A stretch of 64,000 nt of DNA, from assembly GCF_036323735.1 (NCBI RefSeq), contig NC_086020.1, forward strand, positions 129,452,210 through 129,516,209. Reading direction: 5' to 3'. Every line of letters begins with the position of its first letter. Position 1 is the stretch's first letter. This document shows, piece by piece, positions 1 through 11,807 of this stretch. The DNA comes from Rattus norvegicus. Taxonomy: Eukaryota; Chordata; Mammalia; Rodentia; Muridae. Made by a program: the position numbers and the translations under genes. The notes under the pieces are model-generated. The model did no database searches. It was not told the origin of the DNA and worked only from the letters and a program-made list of their open reading frames with translations.

Positions 1-2813
1 TTTACACGCACATGTATAGACTAGTAAGTCTTGATGCTTAAAAAGAGAATCAATGCCTAGTCTCTGTGTAATATATGGTATATCCTTAATTAGAGTTAGA
101 AAATAGTGATATTTCAAAATTATTTTTAAATATTCTCAGTAACAAAATGTAATTAATGCATTTTATACCATTTAACGTATAAAATCAAGAAAAATACAAA
201 AAATCTACTTCAATAAAATAGTATTAGTAATCTGATATTCGAGTAAGATATATTTAATATTAATAGCCATTAAAAGTTACATATCCACATGTTGAATTTT
301 TATACCAGCAAACTTTGCCATAGGAGCAAATTGCCTAGGTAATATCATTTTTAAAAGTAGAAATTTCTTTCCCTTATTTATTTCTCTATCATGACTATTA
401 CAAATTAAATATGACTGTGTCAAAGGAGGTGATCCCAAAACAGTATACTATAAATCAAAACTTTGGGTTAGAGTTTTCTCATTTTAAACACAAAACTTAA
501 AACTCTTGATGTAGAGCTACCGTGGATAAATTTCAGCAGTTATTAACATTCTTCTTTCAGGTTAATATCAAGTCAACAAAAATTTAGAAGCCCCTTGACC
601 CTGTTCCAAAGGTGTAAATTAGTAATATAATGGTAATATTCAGATCAGCCAATGTCGACCAAGCTCCCTTTGATGAAAACCACATGGGGTGCAACCTCCC
701 TGCTGAGAATCATCTTGGTTTGTGAAATAATAATTTGGAATAGCTGCATCTGCAAATCAATGCAAGGAAAACATGGAAAATATCATCTTTGAGTTTCTAT
801 GGATTAGGTTATCTTTATATGCCATCACTACCTTTCATTTTAAATAAATGCATAAGGATAAAAGACTCTGATAGATTTTTCCCTAAATGCTATTTTATAT
901 ACAATATCCTGACTTAGAATTTTGAGTTTGCTTTTCAAATTTAATTTGAAAAATGAACAGTGATTACTTTGCAAAATTTACCAAATGATTTGGAAATAAA
1001 TTCTCACTTTTGGTGTAGAGCTGCTTGACATATTGGTTCAACATGGACATCAATCCTCTGAAGCTCTGAAAAGCTAGCAAACATTTCTGAAAAATCTGTG
1101 TGTTATTAAATTTTCTCTGCACATTTATTAGCCAACATAAATAATTCCAAACATATATGCATAATTAACTCTAATATTTCTAATAATATTAAATATGAAT
1201 TATCTCATGAACTAAATTCAAGTGTGCATTCCTAGGGCTGTGGATATTTCCTCAATCTTGTAGATATTAGAAATATTAGAAATCAAAACTTACTGAATTT
1301 CATAATTGAAGTTCAAAAATTCCATTTGAAATTTATATATTCATGTACAGTTAAAATAATAATACTTTCAAACTTATAAATCTAATTTCGACCTTAGGAA
1401 TCTGTTACCTTAAATAAGGAATTCAATTGAATTCTAAATATGGTAGATATAGAGAGTCAGCATTCGATCATCAAAATTATTAGCATACAGAATAATGACT
1501 TTCAAATTTATCCTGAGTGATGAGTTAATTACTTTTTGAGTTGTGATGTAAAATGGAATTATTTCTCAATACTGTGGATGAATTAGTACTGAAATGGTCA
1601 TTAAACGTGTCAGTTATGTGAAATGGGACATCCTATCAGAAAACATGCAGGTGTAAAACAGATTAATATACATAAAACAGGAAAATTGATTACATCTCAT
1701 ATTAATTTTAACTTCTACATTATCATATATTTAGAACCTTTATCAGCTTAGTTTTTCATTGGTAGATGACTCAAACATGAGGTAAAGAATTATCACTCTG
1801 TTTATGAATCCAGTAGATCAAAATATTACTTCAGTATAAATACGGATTTCATATTATTAACAATAAGACTTTTATGATTTTTAAGAAAAAATTACAGTTT
1901 TTACCCCTTTTGTTTTAATATATTCAGAAAAAGAAATCAAACTATATTCATAATAAGTCCTTTCATTTTAAAGATTTTTCAATTATAATCTAATTTGGGA
2001 AATTATAATCTAATTTTATGATAATAAATCCAAAGATATTGTGCAGGTTCCTATAAATCATGATTAGGGGAAAACATGATTAATTAGAACTTCCTTGTAT
2101 CATGACAACACTAAAACACACATTGCTTATTGTAAAAGTGATAGCCAGGCACAAGAGCTATCTTTATGAGTTGGCACAGAATTCTCTATTATTTCAAGCC
2201 TGACAGGTTCAATATGATGCATTTAAAAATATGTAAATACAAAGTTGATCTAGGATATTGAATAAAATTGAATGCACAATATTCTTATCAGTCAAATGTG
2301 ATTCCCTATGTTAATTTCAGAGTCTCTTTTATTTGTCCCCTATTATCAACAGGGGAAACATTCTTTTCTTATTTCTCACTAATCATTTCTGACAATTTGT
2401 TGGCAAGCTTAGTTGTGAAGAGCTGTCCATAGGGTTCCAGGTCAGCCTCACCCCTAGGGGAGAAACCACACACAATGTCCAAGAATAAATGCCCTCCAAG
2501 AAAGGAAAAGGACAGCACTTGCCTTAGTCTTCAGACTGTATTTTTTCAGCATAATTACTTTTTTTTTTGGTAATGCAATTTAACTGTTTTTTTTGATAAT
2601 ACTATTTAACTGTTTAAGATTTTCAGTCAACTTGAAAGACTCATCTTTTTTTCTTTTCTATGGGAGTAACAGGAGTTTCATATTATATTCAAATCCTCTT
2701 ATTTTGTTCCTTTACCGTAAATTTCATGTTTACTAAAACAACAATAAAAAATCTCCTCTATATTCAACTCAAATTATTTATGAAGATTTTGGATAGAATG
2801 TGATATCTGTGGG
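1..2813. other. AT-rich intergenic DNA, no gene recognised
   Basis: Stop codons are frequent in all frames and I recognise no repeat family. The only local structure is a 20-bp tandem duplication at 1981-2000 and 2001-2020 (unit begins AATTATAATCTAATTT) and short T-runs near 2560-2600. Old, diverged repeats cannot be excluded by eye. Confidence 0.6.
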
Positions 2814-2841
2814 GTGTGTGTGTGTGTGCATGTGCGTGTGC

Positions 2842-2885
<44 letters not shown>
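2814..2885 (+). repeat. (TG)n microsatellite
   Basis: About 72 bases of alternating TG, interrupted by a few C substitutions (TGCATGTGCGTGTGCTTG) near its left end. The alternating purine-pyrimidine run can adopt Z-DNA. It passes directly into a GA-rich array, forming a compound microsatellite. Frames reading through it give meaningless Cys-Val or Thr-His repeats. Confidence 0.98.
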
Positions 2886-2887
<2 letters not shown>

Positions 2888-2930
2888 GGGGGGAGAGAGA
2901 GGGAAAATGAGAGAGAAAGAGAGAGGGAAA

Positions 2931-2978
<48 letters not shown>
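2886..2978 (+). repeat. (GA)n polypurine microsatellite
   Basis: This is a GA-rich tract that is imperfect on the left (GGGAGAGAGAGGGAAAATG) and then a pure (GA)n run ending at 2978. It is the second half of the TG/GA compound repeat. Confidence 0.98.
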
Positions 2979-2980
<2 letters not shown>

Positions 2981-4769
2981 ATGCTTCCTGCCTGCATTCA
3001 TGTCTGAGGGCATTTCAGTGAGGGAAATAAAACTGGAAAGGGAACACATTTGTAAAACCAAAAACTCATGAGCTGTAAATTTAATATACATGCAATACTT
3101 TCTGAGTAGTTCCAGCAAAGGTGCTGTTTTATAAAATCTATTGTCTTTCCTCCTTTTAGGTAATTTTTTTCTATGAGGATCCAGTATCCAAGAGAGAGCA
3201 AGGACTTTTCTCCTATGGTATATGTTTCAACAGTTTTCCACTTTTTCCTTGTTTACTGCTCTTCTCACCAGTGATGATACATTTATGTTACCAGGTTTTT
3301 TTGTCAATATGGACTTCACAATAATTAATAATGCGTTTATCAAAAAGATAAACTCATATGTTGCCTAAATAACTATTCAAAGCATATACAAATAAAATAA
3401 ATAAGTGAAAGCATTACAGTAAATTTGCACTCAGGGTAATTTTAAATGATTAGTTAAATGAAACAAAATAAAATAAATATTGAGTGTGTAAAATAAAGAA
3501 ACTTTAATTAGAAAATGAAATAATAAAGAGTACAGAGAAAACTATTTAGTCCCCTATAAATTATGTAATTAGCCCCTCACCTACACTCGTATAAGTTCAT
3601 AACACTAATTAAACTGTATAAATTTCCAAGATTTATTCGTAAAATGTGATAAGGAAAATTAAATGCTTGGCTAACCATTTGGTGACTTTATTTACTTCAT
3701 AACATTTACATAGATTATGCCACTTTAAAATTTGTACATATAATTATTTTGGATTAGATGATTTTTAGAAATTCAATAAAAATGCAATATATGGTGGACC
3801 AGTGCTACAGAATATGTGGTCATTGGTATGGTAAAAACCAGGGGTATATTTTTAACTGACACCCGTTTTATCTCTAAAATCAATGTGCTTAGACAACAGT
3901 TAATTTATGCTTCATTATTTTCATGTATGAATATAGAATTTAATGATTATAATCATTAATTTAAAATAAAAAAGGTCTCAACTTAGGTTAATTTGTGATC
4001 ATTTGCTGCATAGTACACATGTTGGTGTTGATTAACTTAATAAACATTTGCAGAATGGTTATGTGGAAGAAATGGTGCTAAAATGAACACCAGAGTTTCA
4101 GTAAAGAATCAAGATTCTTGACACAAGTTGACTGTGTATATGTGCGGTTCATAAAGAACAGAAATGAACAAGGAACACCCACAAATATATACAAATTTAT
4201 TCCATAAAGTTTCATTTATGTCAAGGCCATAATTGATCAGAAATTGACAGGAAACACATCAAACCATGTCAAATACAGACAAAGAGTTTAAAAACACTTA
4301 GTAATCAATTTCATTACAAAATACTTTGAATTAGACAATGGGTTTAAGGGTTAAATATATTGACTATTATTTTTAATCTTTATGAGTGTAATATTTTACC
4401 AAACAAAGTTATCAAAAATAATAGTGATTGATACATAAGGGCTTTTTGTTTGTTTGTTTGGTTTGTTTTTAAGAAATTGAAAAAATATAATTTGTAAAAT
4501 TACCATAACAGGTTATTTACGAAAGTATTAAAAATATTGAATCTAGATTCAAAACATGTGTCTTTAGTGAAGCATTGTATCAGTAAATGGAAAACAATGT
4601 AATAAATTAAAACTTGAAAGAGAAGCATTTAAGGGGAGATCCTGTAGCGTATATAAGAGCTTAATTTAAAATTAACACGACATGAACTATGGAGAAAATA
4701 GAGGAGAAAATAGCTTCACTGGAGTGAACCATGTCTTCTCTGATTTCTTGAGAAATTTACTATATTCAC
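2979..4769. other. AT-rich intergenic DNA, nothing recognised
   Basis: No credible open frame, SINE or L1 motif was found. The stretch is uniformly AT-rich with poly-A/T interruptions. Confidence 0.55.
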
Positions 4770-4920
4770 AAACTTCCCTCCCATTCATCCCAAAGGGAGG
4801 AAGATGGGGAGGGGAAAACCCTTATAGATGAAGTGGAGGGAGATTAAAGGGGTTATGTCAGGGAAACCGGGAAAGGAAATAACATTTGAAATGTAAATAA
4901 AAATATCCAATGAAAACATT
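4770..4920 (+). mobile_element. L1 3'-UTR end fragment, plus strand
   Basis: The segment has the end of a rodent L1 3' UTR in sense orientation: a G-rich block (AGGAAGATGGGGAGGGG), the conserved ACCGGGAAAGGAAATAACAT and TTTGAAATGTAAATAAA terminal motifs with the polyadenylation signal, then an A-rich tail. It is severely 5'-truncated, with only about 150 bases left and no ORF2. The left boundary is approximate. Confidence 0.8.
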
Positions 4921-5660
4921 AAAAATTATATATGCATGTATTTAATTTTAATTTAATTAATTAATTTAATTTAATATATATTATTAAGACAGTTAAAATA
5001 CACATATAAAGATACACACTAAAAAAGTTGAGTTATTTGGGAACAGAAGAAATCGCTGAAAGAATCACAGACTATTCCTCATAAGTACCGAAGTCTAGAG
5101 TGGTAAGCAGCTATTCATCTCAAGAACTAAAAGAGAAAACTAAACCAACTAGCAATAACAAACAACAATAATAACAACAAATAAACCAACCAACAAACTC
5201 TGAAACACATTTACTGAACCTGGGAACCTGTTTTGGGAATCAGATGCAATGAGGAACTAACAGCAGGACAGCAAAAAAATCTGCTGTCCATGATCAGTCA
5301 GGGATGTGGAAGACCCTTGTAAGAATCCAACATAGTGAAGAAACAAACGAGAAATTACAGGAACTAGGGAGAGAATAAACATCACCAGGAAAACGGATAA
5401 TCAAATGGGAATTTAGGAAGCCAAACATTGACTGTAAACCTCTAAAATGAATAGCAAATGTTAAATATGATCAAATTTATTTTCATTTGCTTTCTGTTTT
5501 CTGAAAGTTAGTAAATTTTCAAGTAGAGTTTCTCTAAGTGATGATTGTACTTTTTGTAATTTCCTAAGTATATCCAAAAAATCATTTTAGGTAAATTAAA
5601 TTAATCTTTATTTAGTACATAAGAATAGTTAGATGGTAGGTAGATACATAGATATAGATG

Positions 5661-5661
<1 letters not shown>
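4921..5661. other. Intergenic; TTTAA-rich and CAA-rich low complexity
   Basis: Just after the L1 tail, 4940-4985 is a TTTAATTTAATTAA-type low-complexity patch, and 5150-5205 is CAA/AAC-rich. The remainder, including a moderately complex stretch at 5210-5450, was not recognised. Confidence 0.55.

Positions 5662-5707
<46 letters not shown>
5662..5707 (+). repeat. (GATA)n microsatellite
   Basis: There are about 11.5 perfect GATA/TAGA units, preceded by imperfect copies from about 5636 (GTAGGTAGATACATAGATATAGATG). On the minus strand the repeat reads as a run of Tyr-Leu-Ser-Ile codons, which is not a real gene. Confidence 0.97.
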
Positions 5708-6424
5708 GTACACAAATATTTCAACAAACTTATATCTTATAAAATGCATAATGTCTGTTAAATGCTTATGACAGTGAGAAGGCAGTAACACAGAGAGGTT
5801 CAAGTATCTGATAAGATATTCTCTATGTCTTTACAATCCAACCCATGAAAAGGATTGCTGGGTGGCTGGGAGCTATCTCTTGATATTTTGGAGCCTCCAT
5901 TCCATGCTTTCTAGTAATTCCTGCTCTGAGTTTCTTTGACAGCAGACTGCCAGTCTTCTCTTTGATACGCTGACCTGTGCTTACCTTTAGTTTTTAAATA
6001 GTGATTCCCATTAAATGTGGTGATATTTCCATGTGAATTTAATTTGTATGTTGCTTATATGTTGGTACATGCAACATTTTTATATGATTTCCAATAAGAA
6101 ACACGGATTTGTGTTTATTGTCCATTTTCAATTATTTGTTGCTTGACTCTTTTATTATTTTCTTAAGAAATCTATACCAAGTGTTTGCTCAATATATTCT
6201 TCAGTTTAAATAACACTGATTTTTGAATATTTGAGGGTGAACAAATGTTTTCATAGGACAGGGGAGATGGGTAGTACTTCAGAGAAATGGAAGTTTAGGA
6301 AACTAGTCACGATATGTGAGGAAAAAATATTTTCAATTAAAAAATAGGAAGAAAATAAAATAACATTCCTTTCTTCTAACCACTTTGTTTGAGAGTATTA
6401 ATATGGGTAATAGGTTTTACTTTC
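5708..6424. other. Intergenic, nothing recognised
   Basis: AT-rich sequence without a supported gene or repeat. Confidence 0.5.
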
Positions 6425-7034
6425 TTTTTGTTTGAATGTTTGTTTTCTTTGTGTTCCTCATTCTCTTTGTCTCTCTCTGTCTATGTCGTGTCTCTCTTTC
6501 TCTGTCTCTGTGTCTCTCTCTCCTTTCTTCCTTCTCCTTCCTTTTTGCCTCCTTTACTCCCCTTCCCCCTCTCTCTTTAACATAGTTTCTCATACAATAG
6601 TTTCTGTTCCCTCCACTTTTCCCAGCTTCCCCTAAAACCTTTCTCCCCCAGATCAACTCTCCCTGTTTCCTCTTCACAAAAGGGTCAGCCTCCAAGGGAC
6701 AACAACCAACCACAAGAAAACAAAATACATTAGGACAAGGTGAATGTCCCTTCCATTAAAGCTCAGCAAAATAATGTAGGAGAAAACGTGTTTCACGATC
6801 AGACAAAGGAACCAGAGATACACCTGTTCCCACTTGCGGGAGTTCCACAAAACATCAAGCTAGCAGACATCATATATATGCAGAGTTCCAAGTGGACCCA
6901 TTTTCAGGCTGTGGTTACCATGTTAGTCTCTGTGAGCTCATATGAGCCTTGATTATGTGGACCATGTTCTCCTGGCTTCTTCTGTTCTCACTGACTCCTG
7001 TGAGTGTCATTCTTGGCTCTCCATTCTCTGAAAT
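6425..7034 (-). mobile_element. Old L1 (Lx-type) 3'-UTR fragment, minus strand
   Basis: On the plus strand a polypyrimidine stretch (6455-6580) is followed by blocks that I recall from the antisense of old murine L1 3' UTRs: a CCCCCAGATCAACTCTCCCT-like block, a GCCTCCAAGGGACAACAACC-like block, then TCTCTGTGAGCTCATATGAG and a CCATGTTCTCCTGG-type block. Family assignment is from memory and boundaries are approximate. The polypyrimidine run is the complement of the L1 3'-UTR polypurine tract. The short open frames here are L1 noise. Confidence 0.65.
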
Positions 7035-7754
7035 GTTCTCTATCTCTCGATTTTCATGCAGAATAGTTTTTAACACTCTGTGTTTGAAATGTAAATTGAT
7101 AAATATGAAAGGCCAAGTATTTATGTAAGAGGTTAGTGAATTTGGTTTGAATTTCTCTTGATCAGTGTAATAAATTTTATTTAAAAGAAATTCTTTATAT
7201 CTAACAATCTCAAATAGTTTGTGTTCATTTTACTTGTTTCAAAAGATTTCTCTCTCCCTTTTTATTTTTCTTAAACCTACATCAAGTTTAGACAAACACT
7301 TCAATTTCAAAAGAATATGTTTTCCTCAGTTCTCTGAAAATTTCATATAAACTTTTCTGATAATATTCCATTCCTTTCCCAGTCCATCCACATTGTGGTA
7401 CCCCACACACTCTTGGATGTATGGCCTTCTATTTGAACATACTAACTTTAAGAACTCAATATATCCATACTGAATATACTCAACTGCCACTCCAGTTCCT
7501 GGAGCCTATATTTTCCTGATGGGTTCTGAACTAATGGTCAGAATTTGCTCTCACCTTACCATCTCCCTACCAGTATGTTCTCTGACCTCAGTGTTGGAAT
7601 ACTTTGTAGGAAGGTGTTACTCTGTGTATATAACTGTTATTTCTGTACGGGCAGAGAGCTAAATGCTGAAAAGTTCTTGGTATTGTTATTTCTATGACAT
7701 ATCACTGTCTTATAGTTTTTAAATATGTATCCTTCCTCACTAGAGGTAATCTAG
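7035..7754. other. Intergenic, nothing recognised
   Basis: No supported frame or repeat. Parts of 7380-7700 are of normal complexity and might be an old unrecognised repeat. Confidence 0.5.
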
Positions 7755-7826
7755 ACTTGTATCTGACTGGCTCTAATAAACATCTGAAGGCCAAAATAGG
7801 ACAGTAAATGGTGGATGAAACCTTCA

Positions 7827-7886
<60 letters not shown>

Positions 7887-8140
7887 CTGGACAGATGGCT
7901 GGACAGATGGCTGGACAGGCAGAAAGACAGACTGAAAATCTGGGATTGGGAATGAGACACAGGGATTTTACTGGCAGACAAGGAGGGAACAGTATAGCCT
8001 TCAGCAGAGCAGAGAGGTCCAGAGGTAGTCACATGGCAGGTAATAGATTAAGTAGTGTGGTTAAGTTCAGATAGCTGGCTGGAAGATGGCGCTAGCTAAA
8101 AGGCGTAAGCTTTAAAATCTTAAAAAGCCTCTACATCATG
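7755..8140 (+). mobile_element. LTR-like rodent repeat split by a GATA array
   Basis: The two flanks of the GATA array resemble one dispersed rodent LTR-type repeat. On the left is a block like GGCTCTAATAAACATCTGA followed by GGCCAA. On the right are GTTAAGTTCAGATAGCTGGC and a block ending AAAAAGCCTC, in the order I recall for such copies. I cannot name the family with certainty. The copy is non-coding and has no intact ends that I can define. Confidence 0.4.
7827..7919 (+). repeat. (GATA)n array with a GGACAGATGGCT satellite edge
   Basis: Positions 7827-7886 are about 15 perfect GATA units. Positions 7887-7919 continue as two and a half copies of a 12-bp derivative, CTGGACAGATGG. The 12-mer probably arose from mutated GATA units that were then amplified. 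Confidence 0.95.
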
Positions 8141-10860
8141 TGCAGGCTTAAGAAATGCCCTCTATCATGAGTTTTTATGAGTCTTGTTTATGTTGTCCCA
8201 AATTATATGAATTAATATTTGTCCTTGCCCTGCTTTATTTGTGAAACATTATTTCCTTATAGAAAGTTATATCCTCTGGAACACACAATCTTTCTACTCA
8301 TTTTCTACAATTACAGGGTCTGTGATATGGATATCCCATTTAATGCTGACAAAGCCACATTCTTACTCTTTTCACCTTGACCAGTTGGAGGTCTTTGTGT
8401 TAGTTGCCATCTATTGCCAAAAGAAGCCAATTTAATATAGTAAAGAAGAGATGACGTACTTAAAACCATGTATGCTGATAAAAAAATAAACTACTACTTA
8501 AGTGCATGAGGAAACATAACCTAATGCTGCACACGAGTGCACTGCTGGTAGGAGTTCGATTCTTGTCTTCTTGCAAGAAGTAATTCACTCAAGATAATGG
8601 GATAAATTAAAATTTAGATACTCAACCAAACCAAAGCGGAGCTCCAAAGAAATATTTCATTGAGCTTTTTAGGAAGAGAGTAGTAGCATAGTGGTTTCTA
8701 GATTGTGGATTTTAAAAGTTTGTCCATATTTATAAGGTGGAGGGAATATTTCTATAGTAGACTAACTCATTTTTCCCTCCTTAAAACATGGTGAGCCAGA
8801 ACTCTCTTTGAGTATATTTCTTCCCAGGATTCTATTCACTCACCTATTAATGCTAGGTTTTTACAGTCCTCCTTGTGTTTTTCATATATAATTAAATGGG
8901 AAATTTTCAGTAAAATAATATAGAGACACTAATTTTCTATAATCACTTTTAAAATAATTACTAATGACACAAATTATCTCATATAAAAACTGATGTTTTT
9001 CCTCTTCCATTTATGATTTCCTTAACAGGAATAGGTTAGGCATGGCTATATTTTGGCAAACTAAACCAAATAATTCTCCATCTACTATTAAATTGTATCA
9101 AGTATCAGATATATTTGGCTTTATTACATATCAGACTAAGTATATTTGAAGTAAGATTCCAAGTGGTTTGCTTAAAATTAAATGAACATGATTCAACAAA
9201 CCTTAGTGCATGTGGCTTTTCCTCCCAAACTGACTATTCACTGAAGTCATAGAAGAGTAAAAACCTCTATTAAAATTCATATCAGCAAATTGCACACTGG
9301 GCTTTTGAGCTACATGTTACGGAAAACAGGCTCAATTTGTGGCTTGTGGTACTGCCTTCATAAGCAGATTTCAATTAACCCTGGACAATTCAGAGAAAGC
9401 ATCTGTGTATTTGTGATTTTACATTTGTTTAAAGGAGCTACTCAACTTTGAAATATATATGGCATAAAATACATATAAATCTATTCATAATTTATTTTTT
9501 CTCATTATTATTTCAGTAGAATGAATGGATAAACCTGAAAATTCATTGAGTCCGTTAGGCTTCCTCCATGTTCATACATATTAGTTATGATTCCCTTAAA
9601 CATGTAAATTGTCTATGCTAATTTCTAATGTTTTCAATGAAAACATACAATAAAGCATTTTACATTTTAAAGTTTTTTATTGTAATTTGTTTTCATTTTA
9701 CCTATTTTTCTGTAATTTTAACAAACAGACTACTGGTGGGAAAAATTCAAGGAATTATGACTTTGACTTCTTTGAACGTGCAAAATAAATAGAATTTTTC
9801 TTCTACTCTTTCTTGAATATCTGATGATATATCGGAAACCACAGGTGAATTCAGTGACCCTTCATAACTGCGTATAAATATTTTCAGTATTTCACTATGC
9901 ATCTCCTATTTGATGATACTCATTACCTTCCCCACTTAAAGCTATTTCTCAATTGAGGTCAACTTTTGTTTTCCCTCTCAATTCCAGAATATCATTCACA
10001 TTAATGTAAATCTCCTCCTGCCCATTGTGATCCAAGTCTCTTAGTAACCACAATAAATGTGTAACTGTGCAGTCTCCTGAAACAGCTTTCTATGTGGAAT
10101 AGTCCCTTCAAGTTTTTATGTCTTCCAGACAACTTAATGCTTTAGAAATATACTTGAAGTGTTCTCTCCTAGGGAACAATTCTCATCCATTATAAATGCA
10201 CATTTCCCTAAAGAAGCTAAAGGAGTCTGAGTTTATTTGCTTACCTCACATGCTTTTAAATTTCCTTCTATCTCTAAAGCTCCGCCTATTTCTGTTTTGC
10301 TGTCAACCAGATATGAAAGCAAATATATCCACATTATATGGTATTTGATCCAGGTACTAACATAATGAGATCCATTCCTGTATCTCTCCTGGGACCTCAC
10401 ATAATTTATACTTGCTTGCCATAACATTGAGTTGACTCATATGCCTATGTTCACCTTTATCATTAATAGAATGTAACTGCATTGAAATTAATCCCATCAA
10501 CAAGAGGCCTTCAACCTTGAAGACTACTGATGGATGTTTTGAGATGCATGTCCAAAATTCTTAAGCATATTTGCATTAGAGGTGAAAAGAGACAACATGT
10601 GAACTGGCAGCTAAATATGATGCATGTGCCGAATGAACACCTATAAAGCCACTTACATTCAGTGCTGGGGATTTTAATGGAAACTGTGAACAGTACATAT
10701 AATCAAGTTTCTCTTCCTAACATAAGAAACTGAGACAATATGTACAGTACACTTCTATTGTTGTTCAGAATGTAGGACCTGAAGTACCAACAGAAAGGTT
10801 ATTGTCCTTTAACAGGTTTCAATCATAGAAACATTTCATTCACAATTCTAAATTTGTAAA
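8141..10860. other. Intergenic, no gene recognised
   Basis: No frame stands out; the longest are about 64 codons and lack any protein signature. A stretch at 8500-8780 has the complexity of an old retroelement, but I could not assign it. Confidence 0.5.
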
Positions 10861-11064
10861 TCTTTTATTTACATGTAGGTGTGTTTCTGTGTGAGTGTAT
10901 GGTCAGCATGTAATGTACTTACAGAGGCTAGAAGACATTATAGTATGTCCTGGGGTTGAAGTTACAGACATCTCTTAGGTGTCTGATGTGGGTGTTAGGA
11001 TTCAAACTCAATCTATAGGAGAAAAACATAGCACTATCTTATCCACAGAGCTGTCTCTCTATAG
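10861..11064 (-). mobile_element. B3-type SINE, minus strand
   Basis: Read on the plus strand this is the antisense of a B3/B2-related SINE: a TTTATTTACATGTAGGTGTG end, a central GGGGTTGAAGTTACAGACAT block, GATGTGGGTGTTAGGATTCA, and finally a TTATCCACAGAGCTGTCTCT block. The last is the complement of the SINE's tRNA-derived head with its A box. The copy is roughly full length (about 200 bp) but strongly diverged, so it is old. Confidence 0.75.
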
Positions 11065-11367
11065 CCTTATAATTTTGTATTTTCAATGTTTATCCTCTTT
11101 TTGGCCATTATAAAAATAATTTTCAGAGTAACTTCTAAGATTTATGCATTGTCAAATCACTCATAGAAGAGGACTGTATCTTTGGGTCACCTTGCAAGAT
11201 ATAACAGAGAATAATAATATCATATAAGCAAGAAATAACATTTAATATTTTAAGACTTTTTGATTTTAGGATTTATAACTACTGCTCTCTCAACTATCAA
11301 GCCGCCCAAAATACCATACAAAAAAATTAAAGGAGTAACTTATTTACATATCCTGGAAGTTTATTAT
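11065..11367. other. Intergenic, nothing recognised
   Basis: Short AT-rich stretch between the B3 SINE and the L1 target-site duplication. Confidence 0.5.
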
Positions 11368-11385
11368 AAGATTATAACCTTAGTA
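11368..11385 (+). repeat. Left target-site duplication of the plus-strand L1
   Basis: AAGATTATAACCTTAGTA is repeated at 11788-11805 as AAGATTATAACATTAGTA, which is 17 of 18 identical. The left copy ends exactly where L1-type sequence begins. Confidence 0.85.
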
Positions 11386-11787
11386 GTTGAAGTAGCTTGC
11401 AACCCCATTTGAACAACAATGCCAACCAACCAGAGTTTCCAGGGACTAAACCACTACCGAAAGACTATACATGGACTGGCCAAGGGGCCCCAACTGCATA
11501 AGTAGCAGAGAATACCCTTGTTGGGGCACCAGGGGAAGAGGAAGCCCTTGGTCCTGCCAAGGTTTGGCTCCCAGTGCGGGGAATACGTGGAGAACAGTAA
11601 GGGGGATGTACGGGGGGAGTACCCATATGGGGGAGGGAGAGAGGAGTGGGTGGGCACTTATGGACAGGAAAACGGGAAGGGGACTAACATTTGAAATGTA
11701 AGTAAAGAAATATATCTAATAAAAATTTTAAAAAGAGAAAAGACAGAGAGAACATAAACATCGATTAACTGTGGCAAACTCTAAAAG
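11386..11787 (+). mobile_element. 5'-truncated L1 3' UTR, plus strand, with duplication
   Basis: Sense L1 3' UTR begins at about 11387 (GCTTGCAACCCCAT; CAATGCCAACCAACCAGAG), runs through the G-rich tract, and reaches the terminal motif TTTGAAATGTAAGTAAAGAA at about 11690-11710 and TAATAAAAATTTTAAAAAGAG. About 50 further bases (11736-11783) lie between this A-rich end and the right duplication. They do not look like L1 tail and may be 3'-transduced flank. Flanking 18-bp duplications at 11368-11385 and 11788-11805 define the insertion. No coding region remains. Confidence 0.85.
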
Positions 11788-11805
11788 AAGATTATAACAT
11801 TAGTA
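11788..11805 (+). repeat. Right target-site duplication of the plus-strand L1
   Basis: AAGATTATAACATTAGTA is the partner of 11368-11385 with one mismatch. Confidence 0.85.
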
Positions 11806-11807
11806 TC

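Noticed and set aside
420..435. AAAGGAGGTGATCC, which resembles the 3' end of bacterial 16S rRNA
   Set aside because: Isolated 14-base coincidence in vertebrate intergenic DNA with no rRNA around it.
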